Source: a virus
IMG/VR virus record: IMGVR_UViG_3300020123_000352
Coordinates: 1-41,487 of that record
DNA length: 41,487 nt
Strand: one strand, 5' to 3'
Part shown: piece by piece, positions 8,295 to 12,797 of the stretch
How positions within the stretch are numbered: position 1 is the first letter of the stretch
How the letters are laid out: each line of letters begins with the position of its first letter
The notes under the pieces: model-generated
The model's input: the letters and a program-made list of their open reading frames with translations, nothing else
Databases searched by the model: none
What the model was told of the DNA's origin: nothing
Position numbers and translations under genes: made by a program

Positions 8295-8390
8295 TGGAGC
8301 CGGGGGTTGGCAGCGAGCCAACTAGTCAAGCGTGTACTTTGCCTGTCCGTGCTTATGAGGCACGCGCTTTTCTATTTGCATATCCCCAGC
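8295..8390 (-). tRNA. tRNA-like element with CAT anticodon loop and long variable arm, possibly degenerate
   Basis: Minus strand, 5' end 8390. A 7-bp acceptor stem, GCTGGGG (8390-8384) with CCCCGGC (8305-8299), one G-T pair. A perfect 5-bp anticodon stem CGTGC/GCACG around the 7-base loop CTCATAA (T33, anticodon CAT). A perfect 5-bp stem GTTGG/CCAAC around a 7-base loop in T-arm position. Encoded CCA at 8297-8295. Against a normal tRNA: the D-arm does not pair, the T-loop lacks TTCRA, and the variable region is 25 nt (CAGGC/GCTTG can pair), as in class II tRNAs. It begins 6 bases after the neighbouring tRNA-Met, as in a tandem array. Confidence 0.45.
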
Positions 8391-8396
8391 AAGATT

Positions 8397-8474
8397 TGGT
8401 AGCGGGGGCCGGATTTGAACCGGCGTCCGTGAGTTTATGAGGCTCACCATCTAACCAACTGATTGTACCCCGCG
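8397..8474 (-). tRNA. tRNA-Met (CAT), CCA encoded
   Basis: Minus strand, 5' end 8474. Acceptor CGCGGGG pairs with CCCCGCT except at the first pair (C-T mismatch). The D-loop contains GTTGGTTA, the anticodon loop CTCATAA gives anticodon CAT, and the T-arm GCCGG-TTCAAAT-CCGGC is perfect. Discriminator A and CCA are encoded (8400-8397). The mismatch at 1-72 and an A11-T24 pair are initiator-like, but the anticodon stem lacks the three G-C pairs of initiators and has a C-A mismatch at the loop-closing pair. Elongator Met, initiator or Ile (modified CAT) cannot be separated by eye. Confidence 0.85.
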
Positions 8475-8477
8475 TCG

Positions 8478-8538
8478 TGTAGGCTGTTGCCTTTGATGGG
8501 AACAACGATTTATGGCTTCACGTCTAGCCACACCTACA
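8478..8538 (-). ncRNA. Possible small structured RNA immediately before tRNA-Met
   Basis: Ends pair over 7 bp (TGTAGGT 8538-8532 with GCCTACA 8484-8478, one G-T). Inside are a TGGCT/AGCCA hairpin and a GTTG/CAAC hairpin. At 61 nt it has the outline of a reduced tRNA but lacks a T-arm signature. It lies between the stop of the gene at 8544 and the tRNA 5' end, so it might also be a tRNA 5'-leader processing structure. Confidence 0.3.
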
Positions 8539-8543
8539 ATATT

Positions 8544-8750
8544 TTACTCTTCGTCCGATTTCTCTTTTTTGTCGGTCTTCCAGTCTTTTGACAGCTCAAC
8601 CAGCTCGGCTTCTTTGTCTTTGGCAATCAAGTTCAGTACGACCTCTTGGCCATCAGGGGTAAGATTACCATTTTCGTCGTAGATACCCACCTTCTGTAGC
8701 TTGCGCTGGTTTTTATTGAGGCGAATGAGCCCAAGTAGTTTGTTTGCCAT
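8544..8750 (-). CDS. Small hypothetical protein with Asp/Gly turn and acidic tail
   Basis: 68 residues from ATG 8750, preceded by AAGGAG at good spacing. The N-terminal helix (LLGLIRLNKNQRKLQKVG) leads to a turn (YDENGNLTPDGQEV), a second helix and a Lys/Glu/Asp tail. The upstream frame is open without a stop into this ATG (see 8751-9036), so it may also be made as the C-terminal part of a longer product. Function unknown. Confidence 0.7.
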   Translation of the reverse strand: MANKLLGLIRLNKNQRKLQKVGIYDENGNLTPDGQEVVLNLIAKDKEAELVELSKDWKTDKKEKSDEE

Positions 8751-9036
8751 AGTTTGATTCTCCTTGATTAAATTTACGCTATACAGTTCAAAGCGGCCAT
8801 AACTTCTTTCCCACGGGTGACCTTTCCCGTTTTGCCTAATCAGCAATTCTTTAACTGAACTGCCATGGTATGTAAAGCGCACATACAGCCGAGTGTAGAC
8901 GGTGTGGCCAAATACCCACTCTTCCGCTTCCCGAACAATCACACCATCTTTGATTGGGTAGCGCGATTCCCCATAGTAGCCGCGAACCTGCTGGCCATCT
9001 TTGAGATTGGGCCAGTGGTGAAACCTAGTGCCGCTT
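8751..9036 (-). other. Open frame joined to 9132 gene by apparent +1 shift, fused in frame to 8750 gene
   Basis: This frame, with no start of its own that has a good Shine-Dalgarno, reads as protein-like sequence (GQQVRGYYGESRYPIKDG, HTVYTRLYVRFTYHGSS). It connects smoothly with the short gene starting at 9132 if one base is skipped at CCC-A near 9036-9039, and continues without a stop into the gene at 8750. A product of 195 residues (9132-8544) would result. It could be a programmed +1 frameshift, a mutation, or a sequencing error. Confidence 0.5.
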
Positions 9037-9132
9037 GGGTGCCACCGTAGTTGTGATAGGATTCCCGGCATCGTCTAAGCCATACCATTCGTTGTAAAGC
9101 TGTTGCCAGTAAGGAACTTTCTTTTTGGCCAT
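9025..9132 (-). CDS. Short gene, likely 5' part of a frameshifted gene
   Basis: 35 residues in the zero frame from ATG 9132, with GGAAAGG seven bases upstream. It begins MAKKKVPYWQQLYNEWYGLD and ends ...VAPKRH at TAG 9027-9025. The continuation in the +1 frame after VAP looks like the same protein, so this short product is either a truncated form or the pre-shift part. Confidence 0.5.
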   Translation of the reverse strand: MAKKKVPYWQQLYNEWYGLDDAGNPITTTVAPKRH

Positions 9133-9233
9133 AATAAAGCCTTTCCATATTTTTGTTTTATTATTTTTCGTTTTCGAAGCTGCAAGCGCATCGGCTTACG
9201 CGGTATGCCCTTCATGGGCTTAGCGGCGGTCAC
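9075..9233 (-). CDS. Possible small basic protein
   Basis: 52 codons from GTG 9233, which overlaps the TGA of the preceding gene as GTGA, a coupling pattern used elsewhere here. The product is rich in Lys and Arg (RLQLRKRKIIKQK) but overlaps the better supported gene at 9132 by 58 bases. It may be spurious. Confidence 0.25.
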   Translation of the reverse strand: MTAAKPMKGIPRKPMRLQLRKRKIIKQKYGKALLWPKRKFLTGNSFTTNGMA

Positions 9234-9391
9234 AATGCACCCCCGCAATTAAAGCAGACTTCGCGGCCGTCTTCGGTGGTTTCGATGTCTTCGCCATGCT
9301 CCCCATAAGCGATGCACTCACGGATTGCAGCGCGGCGGTATTGCAATTCTTGGGTATCTAGTGTTGGCATGTCAATTAGTATAGTTTGCAT
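9230..9391 (-). CDS. Small Cys-containing protein
   Basis: 53 residues from ATG 9391 with a strong GGAAGGGAA Shine-Dalgarno. The C-terminus holds CFNC (C46/C49) and there is a further Cys at residue 26 and a His at 32, so a small zinc site is possible. Part of the leftward early operon. No family is recognised. Confidence 0.6.
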   Translation of the reverse strand: MQTILIDMPTLDTQELQYRRAAIRECIAYGEHGEDIETTEDGREVCFNCGGAL

Positions 9392-9393
9392 GG

Positions 9394-9504
9394 CTAGTTC
9401 CCTTCCAGCCCTTTTATGTTGTTTAGTATCGCTTCAGCCTCATCGAGCGCGGCATTTGACTGCGCGTTTATAGTGGCCATCAGCTGAATAATCGGGGGCA
9501 GCAT
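9394..9504 (-). CDS. Very small hypothetical protein
   Basis: 36 residues from ATG 9504, beginning two bases after the upstream stop and ending three bases before the next ATG, so it fills the gap in the operon exactly. Met9 is an alternative start. The sequence is one amphipathic helix (SNAALDEAEAILNNIKGL). Function unknown. Confidence 0.45.
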   Translation of the reverse strand: MLPPIIQLMATINAQSNAALDEAEAILNNIKGLEGN

Positions 9505-9506
9505 GG

Positions 9507-9863
9507 CTACTTACCCCGGGCCTCATCTATTTGGCGGTCTGCTTCAGCTTCGGCGGCGTCTTGGGCCGGGTCAGCGTCTTCGATGGTGACGCCGCAGCCG
9601 CCGCATACGTAGACTTGGGTAGTGTAGCCGTCGCTACGGTCAGGGTGGCTATCATCGACTTCGACAGTTTCAGTCTGGTAATCGCTGTGCTCATGGCTGT
9701 CGCTGCTACCAGTAAGCTGGCATTCCCAGATTCCGGCGTAACGGTGGCCGACGCAGAAAAGCGTGGCTTTGTGCTGGCCCGGGTGTTCTGGGCAGTCAAT
9801 AACTTTGGTATAGTGGGCGTCTTCGTAGGCTTGGCGCTGTTCAGTGATTGCTTGTGCTTGCAT
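9507..9863 (-). CDS. Cys/His-rich hypothetical protein (probable zinc binding)
   Basis: 118 residues. Likely metal ligands are C24/H27, C37/H40, C48 and the C-terminal pair C87/C90 (VCGGCG). The last 25 residues are acidic and helical. Second gene of the leftward early operon driven by the promoter at 10267-10295. The fold resembles short treble-clef or ribbon proteins, but no family is assigned. Confidence 0.7.
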   Translation of the reverse strand: MQAQAITEQRQAYEDAHYTKVIDCPEHPGQHKATLFCVGHRYAGIWECQLTGSSDSHEHSDYQTETVEVDDSHPDRSDGYTTQVYVCGGCGVTIEDADPAQDAAEAEADRQIDEARGK

Positions 9864-9880
9864 TGCAGTAATCCCCCGCC

Positions 9881-10237
9881 CTATTTCTTGATTCGCTTAG
9901 CAAACTTGGTGATGGTCTTGGTGCTGACACCGGCGGGCAGTTCGCCCATAAGCTCACGGTAGGCGCGAACCTTCTTAGTGTCAAGCGCAGGCTTGGTAAC
10001 GCCGGGGTCAAGTGCCGCGGCATCGCTGACTACTAGCAGCTCAGCTGGTTCGAAGCTAATCTTGCCCCAAGGGCCTGATACCTCTTTTACGTTGTTATCG
10101 AGCATTTGCTGTTCGACCATGCCCCATGCAGCTTCGAGCTGGCCCTGCACTTCTTTGGCAAGTGCCACGAAGTTTGCGAAAGCAGCCGGTTTGCTGATGT
10201 CGATTGTGTTGATGTTGAGAGTAGTGATTTGATTCAT
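9881..10237 (-). CDS. First gene of leftward early operon, unknown
   Basis: 118 residues from ATG 10237 with AAAGG upstream and a near-consensus promoter 30 bases further. The N-terminal half is helical (FANFVALAKEVQGQLEAAWG), the middle has a short beta segment (GPWGKISFEPAELLVV), and the C-terminus is basic (TITKFAKRIKK). The basic tail suggests nucleic-acid contact. As the first early leftward gene it is a candidate host-takeover or regulatory protein, by position only. Confidence 0.75.
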   Translation of the reverse strand: MNQITTLNINTIDISKPAAFANFVALAKEVQGQLEAAWGMVEQQMLDNNVKEVSGPWGKISFEPAELLVVSDAAALDPGVTKPALDTKKVRAYRELMGELPAGVSTKTITKFAKRIKK

Positions 10238-10266
10238 AGCATTACCTTTATTAGTTGATACTTTCC

Positions 10267-10295
10267 AATATACAGTAAGTTACAAATAGTGTCAA
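10267..10295 (-). promoter_or_regulatory. Leftward early promoter
   Basis: Minus strand TTGACA (10295-10290), 17-bp spacer, TATATT (10272-10267), followed by the gene starting at 10237. The spacer shares TTTGYAACTTAC with the rightward promoter at 12185-12213, so both are probably controlled together. Confidence 0.88.
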
Positions 10296-10324
10296 TACAC
10301 AAAATGCGTTAGTTTAGGTATTAC

Positions 10325-10333
10325 TGTGCATAA
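10325..10333 (-). promoter_or_regulatory. DnaA-box match
   Basis: Minus strand TTATGCACA, an exact match to TTATNCACA. With the box at 10821 it brackets the noncoding region. Confidence 0.5.
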
Positions 10334-10339
10334 CTAAAA

Positions 10340-10362
10340 AAGCACCCCTGTTGATGGTGCTT
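10340..10362 (-). terminator. Leftward rho-independent terminator
   Basis: Minus strand AAGCACC-N9-GGTGCTT followed directly by a run of T (10341-10335). It lies upstream of the leftward promoter at 10267-10295, so it must end a transcript that starts farther right inside the noncoding region. Confidence 0.65.
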
Positions 10363-10404
10363 AAGGCTTGCGCGACGATATTTTTACTGCTACATTGAGC
10401 TTAA

Positions 10405-10443
10405 GTTATTTACTTGGACTTCACAATAACCCTCGTAAATAAC
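10405..10443. repeat. 9-bp perfect inverted repeat
   Basis: GTTATTTAC (10405-10413) and GTAAATAAC (10435-10443), separated by 21 bases. Possible protein-binding site or origin element. Confidence 0.5.
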
Positions 10444-10456
10444 CTAGATATGAAAA

Positions 10457-10481
10457 TGACCCCGTTCGTTAGGTGGGGTCA
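10457..10481 (-). terminator. Second leftward terminator-like hairpin
   Basis: TGACCCC (10457-10463) pairs perfectly with GGGGTCA (10475-10481). On the minus strand it is followed by TTTTC. It may end a minus-strand noncoding transcript. Confidence 0.45.
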
Positions 10482-10820
10482 GGCCTGTTTTACTTGGAAC
10501 TTCACCCCTTTATTATAGGTGATTCCATCTGTAGAAATCAAGCCTTTTTATATCGCCCTTCCCAATTTAGTGCTGACTGGACGTTGTAGTAAACGGACGG
10601 CCCCGGGCACTGACAAATACGGGGCAGATGTGGTGGGAAGCCACGAATTATTACTACTGGGGTGCAGCGCCTCTAAATAGCTGCCTTACGCCGATGTAGC
10701 ACTTTAACAACTAGGGTCTGTGGCTATCTCCTTTCCCCTACGGGGCTTTGGTCTTGGCTAGCGCTTTAAAGGTATTTACTTCTTAAGAAGCAGAAAGCTC
10801 ACCCTGTAATGACTCTGCAC

Positions 10821-10829
10821 TTATCCACA
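10821..10829 (+). promoter_or_regulatory. DnaA-box match
   Basis: TTATCCACA, the strongest form of the bacterial DnaA box. It is also the left arm of a short TTATCC/GGATAA inverted repeat (10821-10837). Confidence 0.55.
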
Positions 10830-10901
10830 TCGGATAAGCTGTAGCACCGACGAGTCGATGTAGCCCCTTCCCCCGGCAGTAGAAAACTACGGGGTTATTT
10901 G

Positions 10902-10927
10902 TGGTACTCTATAGATTCAAAGTACCA
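10902..10927 (+). promoter_or_regulatory. Inverted repeat before the first rightward gene
   Basis: TGGTACT (10902-10908) and AGTACCA (10921-10927) are perfectly complementary around a 12-base AT-rich centre containing TATAGAT. It ends 25 bases before the ATG at 10952. It could be an operator over a -10 box or a 5' hairpin. No clear -35 box is seen. Confidence 0.5.
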
Positions 10928-10951
10928 ACTTAAGTGAAAGGAAAACCAGAG

Positions 10952-11278
10952 ATGGCCGGACACGACGAAGCAGAACTAGAAAAAGAAATTAGTGATAAGG
11001 GGCTGAATGCCCCAAGGCTGAGCCCCGAAGATATTGACGCCACCATTGTCGATGAAGCGTACTACGTCTTTCCCGGCACGACCATGACGGTCTGCCTGCT
11101 CACTCTGAAGAACGGCTACCACGTGACCGGCGAGAGTGCCGCCGTAAGCCTGGCCAACTTCGACGAAGAGATTGGCCGCAAGATTGCCCGCGACAATGCC
11201 CGCAACAAGATTTGGCAGCTCGAAGGCTACCTGCTGCGGCAAAAGCTTTCGGAAACCAAAGAAAGCGCAGAGGCCTAA
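10952..11278 (+). CDS. N4 gp49/Sf6 gene 66 family protein
   Basis: 108 residues. ATG 10952 is chosen over GTG 10934 because GAAAGGA sits at the right distance. The sequence follows the family pattern well: an Ile-rich segment (PEDIDATIVDEAYYVFPGT), TVCLLTLKNGYHVTGES, a central NFDEEIGRKIARDNARNKIW and the ending LEGYLLRQKL. The function of this widespread small phage family is not established. It is the first gene of a three-gene rightward operon with overlapping or abutting genes. Confidence 0.88.
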   Translation: MAGHDEAELEKEISDKGLNAPRLSPEDIDATIVDEAYYVFPGTTMTVCLLTLKNGYHVTGESAAVSLANFDEEIGRKIARDNARNKIWQLEGYLLRQKLSETKESAEA

Positions 11279-11279
11279 T

Positions 11280-11579
11280 ATGTCGGACGATACCGCACAG
11301 CGCGAAATGCCCCGCTACCAGTCGCATAAAAAAGTTTGGGCGCTGAAAATCGCCAAGATTGTAACCGACTTGGAACTGGCCCAAAAAGAAGACCGAGAAA
11401 CTGACGGCAGCGCAACTATCACCCCGGCCGAAGAGGGTTACGGGCCCTTTAAGGTTGACGGTGACTACATGCGCAAGCACCAACCCACCGTGGGCGGTTA
11501 CTACGTTGTCTACGAAGATGGCTATAAATCCTTTTCACCGGCCGAAGCCTTTGAATCTGGCTATACGGAGCTGAAATAA
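11280..11579 (+). CDS. Small phage protein, partner of the gp49-family gene
   Basis: 99 residues from ATG 11280, which overlaps the previous stop region (TAATATG). The N-terminus PRYQSHKKVWALKI and the C-terminus GGYYVVYEDGYKSFSPAEAFE recall small proteins commonly encoded next to gp49/gene 66 family members in other phages. Function unknown. The last base is shared with the next ATG. Confidence 0.82.
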   Translation: MSDDTAQREMPRYQSHKKVWALKIAKIVTDLELAQKEDRETDGSATITPAEEGYGPFKVDGDYMRKHQPTVGGYYVVYEDGYKSFSPAEAFESGYTELK

Positions 11580-11788
11580 TGCAGCCGTCAATCGGGCGCA
11601 TCGTGCACTACAAGCACACCAGCGGCCAAGTATGCCCGGCCCTCATCATTTCAGTTGGCGACAACAACGAATGTGCACTACAAATCTTTCGGGAAACCGA
11701 AAGCTACGTGAACCCGAAGACACCGTACGCCTCTAGTACCGGCAGCGAACCGAGTCCCGGCTATTGGTTTTGGCCACCACGGGTGTAA
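11579..11788 (+). CDS. Small beta-rich phage protein
   Basis: 69 residues starting in TAATG with the previous gene. The N-terminus PSIGRIVHYKHTSGQVCPALII fits a small beta-barrel of the type often found in phage early operons. Third and last gene of the operon, which ends at the hairpin 11797-11856. Function unknown. Confidence 0.8.
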   Translation: MQPSIGRIVHYKHTSGQVCPALIISVGDNNECALQIFRETESYVNPKTPYASSTGSEPSPGYWFWPPRV

Positions 11789-11796
11789 TACTATCT

Positions 11797-11856
11797 AAAA
11801 ATAACCCCTGATTAATCAATTAAATTTGACTAATGTTAGTAACGGGGGTTATTTTT
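11797..11856. terminator. Bidirectional terminator between convergent genes
   Basis: AAAATAACCCC (11797-11808) pairs with GGGGTTATTTT (11845-11855) across an AT-rich loop. T tracts follow in both directions. It ends the rightward operon and overlaps the stop codon of the leftward gene at 11849. Confidence 0.75.
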
Positions 11857-12121
11857 TATTGCCGATAGCGACCAGCCCAATGCTGGCTTCAAAACGCTCA
11901 CGCTTCTGCTGCTCGGCCAAATTATGCCGTATTTGCCTATAATTCGTGCCGTGTAGGGCATCAAAGACTAACATGCGGGTTTCGAGCCGTACGTTGCTTA
12001 CGACGCGCTGTAGGCCTTCTAGTGCAGCCGTGCGTGCCATTTCGATTGCACCGGGCTCGGCATTAAAGACAAATTCGGTGCCTATTTCGTATTCGCGTGA
12101 TGTTTGTATTTCTTGTGACAT
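11849..12121 (-). CDS. Small divergent gene, possible regulator, leaderless
   Basis: 90 residues, mainly helical (AIEMARTAALEGLQRVV, YRQIRHNLAEQQKRERFEA). No classic helix-turn-helix is obvious. It is transcribed against its neighbours from a promoter whose -10 (12133-12128) ends six bases before the ATG, so the mRNA probably has no leader. It faces away from the rightward early promoter at 12185, a layout typical of a phage regulator that controls both promoters. The regulator role is inferred only. Confidence 0.72.
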   Translation of the reverse strand: MSQEIQTSREYEIGTEFVFNAEPGAIEMARTAALEGLQRVVSNVRLETRMLVFDALHGTNYRQIRHNLAEQQKRERFEASIGLVAIGNKK

Positions 12122-12127
12122 GAGTAC

Positions 12128-12156
12128 ATACTAGCAAAGATTCCGTAATTTGTCAA
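12128..12156 (-). promoter_or_regulatory. Promoter of divergent gene 12121 (leaderless)
   Basis: Minus strand TTGACA (12156-12151), 17-bp spacer, TAGTAT (12133-12128). Predicted start at or next to the ATG at 12121. Its -35 is 28 bases from the -35 of the rightward promoter. Confidence 0.68.
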
Positions 12157-12184
12157 TATGTAATAAGTTTCTGTATTTTCTATG

Positions 12185-12213
12185 TTGACATTGGTTTGCA
12201 ACTTACATATATT
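12185..12213 (+). promoter_or_regulatory. Rightward early promoter
   Basis: TTGACA (12185-12190), 17-bp spacer, TATATT (12208-12213), the same boxes and nearly the same spacer as 10267-10295. It drives the operon from 12247 to 16953. Confidence 0.88.
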
Positions 12214-12246
12214 AAAGACATCAAACTAATAAGAGGAATCAATGAA

Positions 12247-12423
12247 GTGACCTATCAAATTACCGCGAGCCCAATTAGAGGCCAGAAAGAAACAAAAACC
12301 GTAGAGGGCGTACACGAACTGCGCATTGCCCTTTCGCATTACCGTGAGCGTGGCTACGAAATCAAGCGTATTGGCCGCCCTAGTAGAGTACTAAACTTTA
12401 TGCGAAAATTGCAGGTAGCGTAA
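12247..12423 (+). CDS. Small basic hypothetical protein
   Basis: 58 residues. The frame is open further upstream, but that part lies inside the promoter, so the GTG at 12247, behind an AAGAGG Shine-Dalgarno, is the only credible start. It is basic and beta-alpha in pattern (GVHELRIALSHYRERGYEIKRIGRPSRV). First gene of the rightward operon, with its stop codon overlapping the next ATG (TAATG). Confidence 0.65.
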   Translation: MTYQITASPIRGQKETKTVEGVHELRIALSHYRERGYEIKRIGRPSRVLNFMRKLQVA

Positions 12424-12509
12424 TGAGTTGGAAAGTAATTCTAACTATCGTTTTTGTGGCAATAATCATCATACTGGCTATATTCGGCAAAGGAAAGCAT
12501 GACCAATAA
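12423..12509 (+). CDS. Single-helix membrane miniprotein
   Basis: 28 residues: a short N-terminus, about 18 hydrophobic residues (VILTIVFVAIIIILAIF) and a basic tail GKGKHDQ. It starts in TAATG with the previous gene. It shares its design with the products at 16873, 25809 and 37252. Predicted inner-membrane protein with the C-terminus inside. Function unknown. Confidence 0.65.
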   Translation: MSWKVILTIVFVAIIIILAIFGKGKHDQ

Positions 12510-12539
12510 CGATTGGCAGAACAGCGAAGAACTTGGAAA

Positions 12540-12797
12540 ATGAGTAGATTTAATCGCAAGGGCTGGAAAACTGTAAGGGGCAAAAAGCCCGATGGCACCA
12601 TTGCCCCCTTCCCCGTCAAAGTCGGTGGCTACCATGACCGCGCAAATAAAAAAGCTGTGGCCAAACTCAAAAAAGAACGCCAGAAATCTTTTAGAGAATA
12701 CAAGCAGAATCTTAAAGAGGCCAAAAAACGTATACCACTTTCTGAACGCTCTAAAATCAAATTGAGCGCAGTGCCCGAAAGGTACTTAGACCAATGA
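12540..12797 (+). CDS. Small Lys-rich protein
   Basis: 85 residues from ATG 12540 (MSRFNRKGWK), very basic, with a long helix (KKAVAKLKKERQKSFREYKQ). It looks able to bind nucleic acid. It overlaps the ATPase gene start by four bases. A 14-codon frame (12499-12543) overlaps its start and may serve translational coupling. Confidence 0.75.
   Translation: MSRFNRKGWKTVRGKKPDGTIAPFPVKVGGYHDRANKKAVAKLKKERQKSFREYKQNLKEAKKRIPLSERSKIKLSAVPERYLDQ

Larger units (their letters stand above)
10238..10951. other. Long noncoding region between divergent operons, candidate replication origin
   Basis: 713 bp with no supported gene on either strand. It holds a strong leftward promoter (10267-10295), DnaA-box matches at 10325-10333 and 10821-10829, two leftward terminator-like hairpins (10340-10362, 10457-10481), inverted repeats (10405-10443, 10902-10927), a 12-bp palindrome CTTCTTAAGAAG (10779-10790), direct repeats TACTTGGA(A)CTTCAC (10411, 10491) and CGATGTAGC (10692, 10856). 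Such density in an otherwise tightly packed genome suggests an origin and perhaps a noncoding RNA. Confidence 0.6.

Noticed and set aside
10561-10900. tmRNA, RNase P RNA or hammerhead ribozyme in the noncoding region
   Set aside because: Hairpins are present but the diagnostic cores (tRNA-like ends with TTCGA, RNase P GAGGAAAGTCC, hammerhead CTGATGA/GAAA) are not.
12499-12543. 14-codon frame (MTNNDWQNSEELGK) between two genes
   Set aside because: Start and stop both overlap neighbours so it could be translated for coupling, but it is too short to support as a gene.
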